In this document: in pieces, positions 6,376 to 13,048 of the stretch
Layout of the letters: every line of letters starts with the position of its first letter
Numbering within the stretch: the stretch's first letter is position 1
From: JADJPL01 sp964607915
Lineage (GTDB): Bacteria > Bacteroidota > Bacteroidia > Chitinophagales > Saprospiraceae
Reading direction: 5' to 3'
DNA length: 13,090 nucleotides
NCBI GenBank assembly: GCA_964607915.1
Contig: CAZSMU010000109.1
Span: forward strand, 1-13,090
Notes under the pieces: generated by a model
Databases searched by the model: none
Seen by the model: only the letters and a program-made list of their open reading frames with translations
Told to the model about the DNA's origin: nothing
Program-made: the position numbers and the translations under genes

Positions 6376-7578
6376 TCAAAGTTGCCGCAGGGTTTTATCG
6401 GCGATATAGCGTCCTATGGCCAGGGAGGCTGTGGCTGCCGGGGAGGGTGCGTTACAGACGTTGACGATGCGATCGCTTTCCAGGACGAGGAAATCGTCCA
6501 CGAGGTTTCCCTGGCGGTCGCAGGCCATGGCCCGCACGCCGGCGCCGCCGCGTTCGAGGTCATCATAGCCTACCTCTGGGATCAGGTGTTGGAGGGCCCG
6601 CACGAAGGCACTTTTCGAGAAGGAGCGGTGGAACTCGTCGAGGCCGAAGCGCCAGTGCTTGGCGGCCAACCTTTGGAAGCCCGGGAAGGAGAGGGTTTCG
6701 GTCAGTTCACCGGGGTGTATATCCCATCGGCTGTACCCTTCGCGGCGGAAGGCGAGCACGGCATTGGGGCCGGCCTCGATGCCACCGCCTATCATGCGCG
6801 TATAGTGCACGCCGAGGAAAGGGAAGGCAGGGTTGGGTACCGGGTAGATCAGGTTGCGCACGAGGTGTTGTTTTTCCGGTTTCAGAACGTAATATTCGCC
6901 CCGGAAGGGCAGGATTTTGAGGGATTTCATATCCTGGCCTGTCATGGCAGCCACTTTATCGGAGTAGAGGCCGGCGCAGTTGACCAGTACGGTGGCCCGC
7001 ACTTCGCCGGTTTCGCCGAGGGCCAGCACCTCATCTGCGTTGCGCCGCACCCGGGTTACGTGAAAGCCCGTCAGGAGGGTACCTCCTTTTTCCTGGATGA
7101 GTTCTGCGTATTTTTCTGCCACCTGGCGATAGTCTATGATGCCTGTCTGGGGCACCCAGATTGCTTCCAGGGCGGCCACATGCGGTTCGATATCGCGGGT
7201 TTCTTCGGCGCTGATGCGCCGGATACCGGTGAGGCCATTTTGGATGCCGTGGTCCAGGATTTTGTCCAATTGGGGGCGTTCCGATTCGCGGGTTGCGACG
7301 ATTACCTTTCCGCAGATATCGTAAGGGACGCCGTGGCGCTCGCAGAATGCCAGGAGGGCGGCGTAGCCTTCCAGGCAGTTTCGGGCGCGCAAACTTCCCG
7401 GCTTGTAGTAGATACCGGAATGGATCACACCGCTGTTGTGGCCGGTCTGGTGATTGGCGACGCGGGATTCTTTTTCGAGCACACAGATTTTCAGGCTGGG
7501 GCGTTGTTCCAGCAAGTTAAGGGCGGTTCCCAGTCCGACAATTCCACCGCCGATAATGAGTACGTCGTACCTGCTCAT
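6376..7578 (-). CDS. lhgO: L-2-hydroxyglutarate oxidase / dehydrogenase
   Basis: A 400-aa FAD-dependent oxidoreductase of the DAO superfamily that oxidises L-2-hydroxyglutarate to 2-oxoglutarate, usually at the membrane with electrons passed onward. The FAD-binding GGGIVGLGTA lies at residues 10-19 after MSRYDVLIIG, and the LhgO-typical HNSGVIHSGIYYKPGSL follows at 47-63. FRGEYYVL, NLIYPVPNP and LGVHYTR in the middle and SPAATASLAIG near the end also fit. Length is close to E. coli LhgO (about 420 aa). Start is ATG at 7578; an in-frame ATG at 7683 adds 35 residues unlike the family and lies at the proposed promoter. It is the first gene of the minus-strand polysaccharide block, 26 nt before the WbpE-like gene, a setting that suggests recycling of 2-hydroxyglutarate made in sugar biosynthesis. 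A fully separate metabolic role is possible. Confidence 0.93.
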   Translation of the reverse strand: MSRYDVLIIGGGIVGLGTALNLLEQRPSLKICVLEKESRVANHQTGHNSGVIHSGIYYKPGSLRARNCLEGYAALLAFCERHGVPYDICGKVIVATRESERPQLDKILDHGIQNGLTGIRRISAEETRDIEPHVAALEAIWVPQTGIIDYRQVAEKYAELIQEKGGTLLTGFHVTRVRRNADEVLALGETGEVRATVLVNCAGLYSDKVAAMTGQDMKSLKILPFRGEYYVLKPEKQHLVRNLIYPVPNPAFPFLGVHYTRMIGGGIEAGPNAVLAFRREGYSRWDIHPGELTETLSFPGFQRLAAKHWRFGLDEFHRSFSKSAFVRALQHLIPEVGYDDLERGGAGVRAMACDRQGNLVDDFLVLESDRIVNVCNAPSPAATASLAIGRYIADKTLRQL

Positions 7579-7669
7579 TGGGATAAAATCCAGCATACAT
7601 CTCTGCGTCCAATCCCAGGCGAACCAGTCCTCTCTGCAGAAGCTGAAACCGCGTTCCCCGGAACAGTCT

Positions 7670-7701
7670 GCAAAATAGGACAAAAAGCCCTATTGCGCAA
7701 A
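7670..7701 (-). promoter_or_regulatory. Candidate promoter of lhgO
   Basis: On the minus strand, TTTG (7701-7698), a 20-nt spacer and TATTTTGC (7677-7670) resemble the Bacteroidota promoter form TTTG-N19/21-TAnnTTTG, with the -7 element one base short between TA and TTTG. Transcription would start near 7663 and leave a leader of about 85 nt before lhgO. Confidence 0.4.
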
Positions 7702-7762
7702 AAAACTACTCAACAGACTTGAAGCGGCAGATTACACGGGTACAGATATCCCGGAAAAATTG

Positions 7763-7770
7763 TATTTTGC
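7763..7770 (+). promoter_or_regulatory. Weak candidate -7 element of manC
   Basis: TATTTTGC, identical to the proposed minus-strand -7 sequence for lhgO, lies 15 nt before the manC start codon. No -33 TTG is seen at a suitable distance, so the call is weak. The whole 207-nt divergent gap (7579-7785) shows no gene of its own. Confidence 0.25.
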
Positions 7771-7785
7771 GATTTAAAAAATAAG

Positions 7786-8880
7786 ATGTACCAACGCGAG
7801 CACACGTACGTAGCCATCATGGCCGGTGGGGTTGGGAGCAGGTTTTGGCCTGCCAGCCGGGAAGCGAGGCCCAAGCAATTCCTGGACATTCTGGGGGTAG
7901 GGAAATCCCTGCTGCAACTCACCTTTGAGCGCTTTCTCCCGCTTTGTCCGGCGGAGCACATCTACATCGTGACCAATGCGCGCTACACCGATCTCGTATT
8001 GGAGCAGCTCCCCGGCATCTCTCCGGCGCAGGTGCTGGCCGAGCCATCGCGCAACAATACGGCGCCCTGTATTGCCTATACGGCGTTAAAGCTGCACGCA
8101 TCGGACCCTGAGGCCAACCTGATTGTAGCGCCCTCCGACCACGTGATTCTCCAGCAAGAGGCTTTCCTGGGCAACCTGGAGCAGGCGCTCTCGATTTCTT
8201 CCAGCCGCGACGCGCTCATCACCCTGGGCATACAGCCTACGCGGCCCGACACGGGATATGGGTATATTGAATACGACAACGCAGACCCTGCGCAGGCCGG
8301 GGAGGCGTTCAAGGTACTGCGTTTCACCGAAAAGCCGCCCATAGAGACGGCCCGCGAATTTCTCGCGTCCGGCCGCTATCTCTGGAATGCGGGTATTTTC
8401 ATTTGGAAGGCGAGTCACCTCCTCGAGGCTTTTCAGCAGCATGCGCCGGAGATCATCGAGATCCTGGGTGCCGGGCGGCCCTACTTCAACACCCCTGCCG
8501 AGCAGGAATTCATCCAATCGGCCTATCCGGGCACGCCGAATATTTCCATTGACTACGCCATTTTAGAGAAAGCGAACAACGTCTTCACCATTCCCGCCCG
8601 CTTCGACTGGTCGGACCTGGGTACCTGGGCTTCCCTGCACGCTGAAGCGCCCAAGACGGAACACGGCAACCTGGCTACTGCCGACCCGGCGCTCCTCTAC
8701 GACGTACGGGAGTGCATCGTGCGGGCTCCGGCGGGAAAACTGGTCGTCATCAAAGGATTAGAGGATTACATCGTAGTGGACGAAGGCGATGTGCTTCTGA
8801 TTTGGCCCAAAAGCGAGGAGCAGGCGATCCGGACGGTCACCGCTGCAGTCAAAGCACTGGGCCAGGAGGATTGGGTATAA
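7786..8880 (+). CDS. manC: Mannose-1-phosphate guanylyltransferase (GDP-mannose pyrophosphorylase)
   Basis: A 364-aa nucleotidyltransferase making GDP-mannose from GTP and mannose-1-phosphate in the cytoplasm, the precursor for mannose-, rhamnose- and fucose-type sugars in glycans. The pyrophosphorylase signature GGVGSRFWPASREARPKQF (residues 14-32) is intact. AEPSRNNTAP (85-94), PSDH (116-119), FTEKP (180-184) and WNAGIFIW (200-207) are also visible, all typical of the type II guanylyltransferase family. It lacks the C-terminal phosphomannose-isomerase domain of long ManC proteins, as is common in Bacteroidota. Start is ATG at 7786 behind an AT-rich leader. It is divergent from the lhgO block and 12 nt upstream of a degenerate DegT-like gene, probably co-transcribed. 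No GDP-mannose-using enzyme such as Gmd is in the window. Confidence 0.95.
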   Translation: MYQREHTYVAIMAGGVGSRFWPASREARPKQFLDILGVGKSLLQLTFERFLPLCPAEHIYIVTNARYTDLVLEQLPGISPAQVLAEPSRNNTAPCIAYTALKLHASDPEANLIVAPSDHVILQQEAFLGNLEQALSISSSRDALITLGIQPTRPDTGYGYIEYDNADPAQAGEAFKVLRFTEKPPIETAREFLASGRYLWNAGIFIWKASHLLEAFQQHAPEIIEILGAGRPYFNTPAEQEFIQSAYPGTPNISIDYAILEKANNVFTIPARFDWSDLGTWASLHAEAPKTEHGNLATADPALLYDVRECIVRAPAGKLVVIKGLEDYIVVDEGDVLLIWPKSEEQAIRTVTAAVKALGQEDWV

Positions 8881-8892
8881 AAACACGAGCCT

Positions 8893-9882
8893 ATGTTATT
8901 CAGCGCCCCTACCCTGCCGGAATCGGCCTATATGGGCAAAAGCCCGGAGGCGGTACTGCACCTGGCCCTGCACGCCGCCGGGGTGGGCCCCGGAGAACAC
9001 GTACTGGCACCCTGTCTGGCCACTTCGGAGTTGGCCGGTGCGCTGTACCGCGCCGAGGCATCCCCTGTGTGGATAGATGTACATCCCGACAACTGGCTTC
9101 TGGATTTGGACCTTCTCGAGGAATTTCTGATGGGGCACACCCTGCTCAACGAGGAAGATGTGCTGGTCCTCCGGCGAAACCACGCTCCGGTGCGCGCCGT
9201 GGTGGCGGTACACCTCAACGGCAACCCCTGCGACATGGATCGGCTCCGCTTCATCGCACGGCGTTTCCACCTGGCGCTGATCGAAGATGCCTGCGAGGCC
9301 ACCGGTGCGCGCTATGCGCAGCAGCCCGCAGGGGTTTTCGGCGACATGGGGGTTTTGTGCCTGGAGGGGCACCCGTCCAGTTCGGGCGACAAGGGCGCGC
9401 TACTGCTCTGTGAAGCGCAGGAACTCCTGCACAACCTACAGAAGCACCCTCTGATGGGAAGGTACCCTGAGGAGTTTCACCGGGTACACCTCAGCCTGGA
9501 TCGCTTGCCCGTGTTGCAGGAGGCCTCCGCAAAGCGCGACCTTCTCCGCGGCATCCTGGACCGCTGGTTTTCGCAGGTTCCCGATATACGCTGGCAAACG
9601 GTGCTATCCCAGGCCGAGCCTTTCTGCAACACCATCAGTTTTGTGTGTACGCGGCCGACGGCCTTGCGCGAAGCCCTTGCCCGGGCGGGGATTGGCACGA
9701 CTTCTTTTACGCCGCCGCTCAACCGCCTGCCCGCATTCCGGAGTGGCACCTACATTCGGATACACGACCATGCGCAGCAGCTTTTCGACCAATGCATCCG
9801 CATTCCCGACGCCTTGGAAAAAAGCGAGGCCGAGTGGGCCAGGATTTCGGAAACCCTGCGCACGCACTTCAATCCGGCATAG
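8893..9882 (+). CDS. Degenerate DegT/DnrJ/EryC1/StrS-fold protein lacking the catalytic lysine
   Basis: A 329-aa protein with a recognisable but eroded DegT-type aminotransferase fold. Matching segments are LHLALHAAGVGPGEHVLAP (22-40), SPVWIDVHP (57-65), VRAVVAVHLNGNPCDMDRL (100-118), ALIEDACEATGARY (128-141, Asp132 at the cofactor-nitrogen position) and GVFGDMG (147-153). The usual SxGTxAL cofactor-phosphate motif reads SPEAVL. The usual SFYPxKNLGxxGDGG segment reads CLEGHPSSSGDKG, so the Schiff-base lysine is missing. With one gap, His160 falls at its place, as in ColD-type 3-dehydratases. The family is usually about 370-400 aa, so the N-terminus is about 40 residues short. It could be a dehydratase-like enzyme, a partner subunit or a non-catalytic relative. 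It follows manC by 12 nt, and its end overlaps the convergent DUF4230 gene by 14 nt. The reading frame is unbroken, so I call it a gene, not a pseudogene. Confidence 0.75.
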   Translation: MLFSAPTLPESAYMGKSPEAVLHLALHAAGVGPGEHVLAPCLATSELAGALYRAEASPVWIDVHPDNWLLDLDLLEEFLMGHTLLNEEDVLVLRRNHAPVRAVVAVHLNGNPCDMDRLRFIARRFHLALIEDACEATGARYAQQPAGVFGDMGVLCLEGHPSSSGDKGALLLCEAQELLHNLQKHPLMGRYPEEFHRVHLSLDRLPVLQEASAKRDLLRGILDRWFSQVPDIRWQTVLSQAEPFCNTISFVCTRPTALREALARAGIGTTSFTPPLNRLPAFRSGTYIRIHDHAQQLFDQCIRIPDALEKSEAEWARISETLRTHFNPA

Positions 9883-10483
9883 GCGGGGGCGGGGGATTGT
9901 TCCCCATCTGAACTCTCCATCCGGCGCTTTCTGCCATGAAGCGGATGGCTTCCAGGATTTTTATGCCCTGTTCAGACGCTTTGGGTAGCAGGTCGCTCTG
10001 CATTGCCTTTTGCTCGATGAAGTCCCGGGCATTTTGGTTGATTTTGTTGTAATCCGCCTCATTGAAGGAGTTGAACGTGCCCTCCGAGATATCATAATAG
10101 TCTAGTTGATGGTCTATGGAGATGATCTGGGCCGAGTCCGGGATATTTTTGATAACGATCAAGCTTTCTTCCGGCCGCACGTCGAAGCTCAGGTTGCTGA
10201 GATCGAAGCCTGCCGACACTTTGGCTTTTACGCGCACGATAGCTTTTTTGCGGAAGATCCACCAATCGTACGCGTAGTAGTCTTTGTAGTTGTACAGTTC
10301 GGCGAAGTATCCCTCTACCGTGACCAATTTGGAGACCGTTTTGATTTTTTCCAGGATGACGCTTGCCTCTTCCTCTGTTTTGACTTTCTCTTTGGGGCGG
10401 TACCAGGAGCGGGCCGTCCAGAAGCCGAGGAAGAACAGAGCGAGGAGGGCCAGGAGGGCCAGTGCGGGGCGTACGGAGCGCAT
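9869..10483 (-). CDS. DUF4230 domain-containing membrane-anchored protein
   Basis: A 204-aa protein with an N-terminal hydrophobic segment (about residues 6-23, ALALLALLALFFLGF) directly after basic residues. It is probably a single membrane anchor with the rest outside the cytoplasm. The body has the features I associate with DUF4230: an early KIKTVSKLVTVEGYF stretch, KKAIVRVKAKVSAGFDLS, and a C-terminal helix region with ARDFIEQKAMQSDLLPKASEQGIKIL. The very C-terminus is proline-rich (NNPPPPPMPD). No enzymatic function is known for the family. It is convergent with the DegT-like gene and shares 14 nt with it at the stop codons. Start is ATG at 10483. A TATCTTTA just upstream resembles a -7 element but would leave almost no leader. 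There is a 68-nt gap to the toxin-antitoxin module. Confidence 0.8.
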   Translation of the reverse strand: MRSVRPALALLALLALFFLGFWTARSWYRPKEKVKTEEEASVILEKIKTVSKLVTVEGYFAELYNYKDYYAYDWWIFRKKAIVRVKAKVSAGFDLSNLSFDVRPEESLIVIKNIPDSAQIISIDHQLDYYDISEGTFNSFNEADYNKINQNARDFIEQKAMQSDLLPKASEQGIKILEAIRFMAESAGWRVQMGNNPPPPPMPD

Positions 10484-10551
10484 GCGGTGAAATTTGGATA
10501 AAGATAGGGGAATCTATTATTCTAAACCGGGAACCACTGGTACAAAACCTG

Positions 10552-11655
10552 TTAAGCTGAAGTATATTTGAATTCTATTGGTACAAGGAACTGTCTTCCT
10601 AGTGCGTAAGAAACTAATTTTTCATGCTGTAATCTTCCAATAATAATAGCAGGATGTGTGTTGAATTTTTCCGCAAATTCAATGATATCATCCTCCGTAA
10701 TGCTGGATCGTTGTAAAATTTCCCTCTCTTCTTCTTTTGATAGTGTCCATTTGATAGCAAAATCATCTGCTTCTTTTTCTTTGTGTTTGTCTTTATCAGA
10801 GTAGTCAATATTTTCTAAGAAAATATCTTTTTTACCATGTAGTAAAATATGCCCTGCTTCGTGAAAGAAGGTGAACCAGAAGCTATCGTTGCGTTTATAT
10901 CTACCTGATAATTGAATCAAAGGTGTGTCATTCAGCCAGCGCGTACTTCCGTTTATGGGCGCTTTGTTGATGCAGGGTGTGTGCACTACTTTTACGCCTG
11001 CCTCCAGGCATAGCATTTGAAGTTGTGTAAAGAAGTTGTCGGGATGCTTTGCCATAATGCTCTTTATTTCGGGCAGGGCATCTTTGAAATCTTTTTCGGT
11101 ATAGGTTTTAGTTGGCAATTCGGCTGCTTGTAATTCCCCTTTACGCAACCATGCAGAAATAGCATAGGGTTCTCTAACATGAGCCAAAGAAATGCGGAAT
11201 ACCACTTTTAGCTGTTGCTTAAAATAGTAATCCTCCCAAGCGGAATGGCTGCTGATACTGAAAAATGCCAACAACTCCGAAGTTTTTTCTTCCAGGGTGG
11301 TTTTGGCTGGTAGCCAACCTTTCTTTACCATGTCGGCAATGGGGAATAATTTCGCCCAAGCCGTTGACTCGGCCAAAAGTTCCTGACGTTCTTCTCGTGC
11401 CATGAATTCATCATAGTTGCGCTGCATGTTCAGCCAAAAGTGGGCAGGTATTTTCAGCACATGCTCAAACTGGACAGCCATTTCAGGAGTGATGCTGCTT
11501 TTGCCTTTCAGTATAGCAATTACCGTTTTTTCAGGTTTACCTGTTCGGATAGCAAACTCCTTGGGGCCCATGCCCAATTCCTCTAACTTTTCCGCAAGGG
11601 TTTCGCCTGGATGAAAAGCTATTTGCGGGTGGTATTGATTCTTTTTAGTTGCCAT
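10552..11655 (-). CDS. higA: HigA-family antitoxin with XRE helix-turn-helix and ImmA/IrrE metallopeptidase domain
   Basis: A 367-aa fusion. Residues about 14-75 are an XRE-type HTH of the HigA/VapI kind (FHPGETLAEKLEELGMGPKEF, then KPEKTVIAILKGK). Residues about 200-310 form a COG2856/ImmA-type zinc peptidase domain, with FHEAGHILLH giving His265, Glu266 and His269, and EKEAD giving Glu295 as a probable third ligand. The active-site residues are intact. In the family the HTH represses the module and the protein neutralises the toxin encoded upstream. The peptidase half could control antitoxin turnover, which is inference. It starts (ATG, 11655) 26 nt behind the toxin gene, the toxin-first order typical of higBA. 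Codon use and base content are visibly more AT-rich than in the flanking genes, which suggests recent acquisition. Confidence 0.88.
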   Translation of the reverse strand: MATKKNQYHPQIAFHPGETLAEKLEELGMGPKEFAIRTGKPEKTVIAILKGKSSITPEMAVQFEHVLKIPAHFWLNMQRNYDEFMAREERQELLAESTAWAKLFPIADMVKKGWLPAKTTLEEKTSELLAFFSISSHSAWEDYYFKQQLKVVFRISLAHVREPYAISAWLRKGELQAAELPTKTYTEKDFKDALPEIKSIMAKHPDNFFTQLQMLCLEAGVKVVHTPCINKAPINGSTRWLNDTPLIQLSGRYKRNDSFWFTFFHEAGHILLHGKKDIFLENIDYSDKDKHKEKEADDFAIKWTLSKEEEREILQRSSITEDDIIEFAEKFNTHPAIIIGRLQHEKLVSYALGRQFLVPIEFKYTSA

Positions 11656-11681
11656 GTTATGTAGGATTTGCTTTCTTCGAC

Positions 11682-12020
11682 TTATTTGCCGTGGTAATTG
11701 GTGATTTCTATTATTTCCACTCCTTTGATTTCAAACCAGATGTATTTGCCGTCTTCATCAGTAGGTATGGGCTGTTCGTGTGGCTCAAATACCAGCCTGT
11801 ACGGTTGGTCAAGGTCACAAGCCCATTGCCCTTTTCGGTCGCCTGTAAGTTCGTGATAATGGCCGGGCAGGTGGCGAACATCTTCCAGTGTAAGGGCATT
11901 GCGAAGGTCGCCAAGGCGTTTGTTATAGAGCTTTGCACGGCTTGGCCCCATTTCCTTTTGGCACTTCTTAAAGTCATTCGCCAGTTTTTCCAGCTCATTA
12001 TCGTCAAAGGTTATATCCAC
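11682..12020 (-). CDS. higB: HigB-like toxin (RelE/ParE superfamily)
   Basis: A 112-aa protein of the HigB/plasmid-maintenance killer type, predicted to be a ribosome-dependent mRNA endonuclease. Typical features are an N-terminal helical part with AKLYNKRLGDLRNALTLEDVRHLPGHYHEL (about 29-58), then beta strands with KGQWACDLDQPYRLVFEP (63-80) and a final IKGVEIIEITNYHGK. Start is GTG at 12018-12020: an in-frame TAA lies three codons upstream and no ATG occurs before residue 24. It is AT-rich like the antitoxin gene it precedes by 26 nt, and unlike the neighbouring polysaccharide genes. A promoter with an overlapping inverted repeat is directly upstream. Its function is inferred from family and gene pairing, and catalytic residues of this subgroup cannot be verified by eye. 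Confidence 0.85.
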   Translation of the reverse strand: MDITFDDNELEKLANDFKKCQKEMGPSRAKLYNKRLGDLRNALTLEDVRHLPGHYHELTGDRKGQWACDLDQPYRLVFEPHEQPIPTDEDGKYIWFEIKGVEIIEITNYHGK

Positions 12021-12041
12021 TGCAAAGATTTAGTTTTTTTA

Positions 12042-12060
12042 ACTTACACCAAAGGTAAGT
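12042..12060 (-). promoter_or_regulatory. Inverted repeat, candidate HigA operator
   Basis: ACTTAC (12042-12047) and GTAAGT (12055-12060) form a perfect 6-bp inverted repeat with a 7-nt spacer. The repeat encloses the proposed -7 element and probable start of transcription of higB, 22 nt before its GTG. An XRE-type antitoxin bound here would block polymerase, the usual autoregulation of such modules. Confidence 0.5.
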
Positions 12061-12080
12061 CAAAATTATAAAACAAGCAA
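12050..12080 (-). promoter_or_regulatory. Promoter of higBA (Bacteroidota type)
   Basis: On the minus strand TTG (12080-12078), a 20-nt spacer and TACCTTTG (12057-12050) fit the Bacteroidota consensus TTTG-N19/21-TAnnTTTG almost exactly. A second -7-like TAATTTTG (12068-12061) lies upstream but lacks a well-spaced -33. Transcription would begin near 12044, leaving a leader of about 25 nt before the GTG start of higB. Confidence 0.55.
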
Positions 12081-12113
12081 TTTTTTCCTCCACACTGGCC
12101 CCTTGCAACAAGT

Positions 12114-13019
12114 CTATTGAGGAGTACCCCCTTCGCTGCTTCCATCCTCGTGGGCGATTTTGGAGCTGAGCGGGTATTTCAGGCCGGAGTAGCTTTTCAG
12201 TACGACTTTCACGCTGCCGACGGAGATAGGCGATTCAATCAGGAGGGGCAGGTGGTTTTTATCATCGGAAGCCCACACTTTCAGTTTGTCGTCTTCCTTG
12301 AACACATAGCCTTTGATGACGTCCGGGCTGAACAAGATGGTTTTGAATCGCCCCAGTTTGTGGATATGTTTATCCGGGTTTTTGCCCTGGTAGCGCAGGC
12401 GCAGGGGCCAGGTCGTTTGATCCATGAAAATCTTGATGGGTACAGCGGTACCCTTTTCCAGGGTGCTGAAATCAATGTTCCGGGCGAAGTAGATGATGGA
12501 GAGCAGATCATGTACACAAGGCTCGACGGAGTATTCGGAGGGCGTTGCGCTATCCCTTGATTTCCCCCGCAGGGAGGTCAGGGTGTTGGCGGAGCGGTCG
12601 AAGGTGAGTTTATCGTACAGGCGGTACTTCCCTTCCGACACGGAGCGCACGGAAACGGTGGGCAGCAGCGTTTTTTTATCCAGGTACGTATCGTACTTAT
12701 CGTTCACTTTGTAGAACCACTCGTAGGAGGGGTACGTACTCCCGTAGGCCGAGACATGGTAGCGGTCGCCCAGGTCGCGCACCCGGAATACGACCTCCCC
12801 GGCGGCCATCCAGACGAAGTTCCAGTTGTAGTATAGTTTATAGACCAGTTCTTCGCCGGGCTCAAACACGTCGTTGCGTATCGAGCACTGGTTTATGAGG
12901 GCCGTTTGCTGCTCTGTTTCGCCTTTGTACGGAGGCGGCGGCGGTACCTCGAAGAGGAAGGACAGGGTAGGCAGCAGGAGGATTGCAAGCAGGCGGGCCA
13001 TATCGAAGGAGAGCATCAT
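12114..13019 (-). CDS. DUF3108 domain-containing secreted protein
   Basis: A 301-aa protein with an N-terminal signal sequence (MARLLAILLLPTLSFLF, starting at the third possible Met) followed by a proline-rich stretch and then the DUF3108 body. Family-like segments are FEPGEELVYKLYYNWNFVWMAAGEV (residues about 52-76), DKYDTYLDKKTLLP, DLLSIIYFARNIDFSTLEKG and a C-terminal LLIESPISVGSVKVVLKSYSGLKYPL. The protein is probably periplasmic or outer-membrane associated and rich in beta strands. The family has no established biochemical role. Starts at 13019, 13016 and 13001 are all ATG in frame; the third gives the most compact signal peptide, the first is kept here. Codon use is GC-rich like the polysaccharide block, unlike the adjacent toxin-antitoxin genes. 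It ends 93 nt before the toxin start codon, in the same orientation. Confidence 0.82.
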   Translation of the reverse strand: MMLSFDMARLLAILLLPTLSFLFEVPPPPPYKGETEQQTALINQCSIRNDVFEPGEELVYKLYYNWNFVWMAAGEVVFRVRDLGDRYHVSAYGSTYPSYEWFYKVNDKYDTYLDKKTLLPTVSVRSVSEGKYRLYDKLTFDRSANTLTSLRGKSRDSATPSEYSVEPCVHDLLSIIYFARNIDFSTLEKGTAVPIKIFMDQTTWPLRLRYQGKNPDKHIHKLGRFKTILFSPDVIKGYVFKEDDKLKVWASDDKNHLPLLIESPISVGSVKVVLKSYSGLKYPLSSKIAHEDGSSEGGTPQ

Positions 13020-13032
13020 AAGCGATGTATTT

Positions 13033-13048
13033 GACGTATTGCGAGGGG
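13033..13048 (-). repeat. Short dispersed element, copy 2
   Basis: GACGTATTGCGAGGGG, 15 of 16 bases identical to 4407-4422 and in the same orientation relative to the gene it precedes (13 nt before the first DUF3108 ATG). A second CGAGGGG follows at 13054-13060. Function unknown. Confidence 0.35.

Noticed and set aside
5225..6379. Upstream ATG at 6379 as start of the WbpE-like gene
   Set aside because: It overlaps the lhgO stop codon and adds residues unlike the family; ATG at 6349 gives the usual N-terminus.
6364..7722. Long plus-strand reading frame of 452 codons
   Set aside because: It lies opposite lhgO and has no recognisable motif, while lhgO on the minus strand has a clear FAD site and family length.
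8712..9413. Plus-strand frame of 233 codons across the manC / DegT-like junction
   Set aside because: It is out of frame with both real genes and is Arg/Gly-rich with no domain. The two proteins it overlaps have recognisable folds.
8893..9882. Pseudogene call for the DegT-like gene
   Set aside because: The frame is intact over 329 codons with typical codon use and no internal stop. Loss of the lysine alone does not show decay, since lysine-less family members exist.
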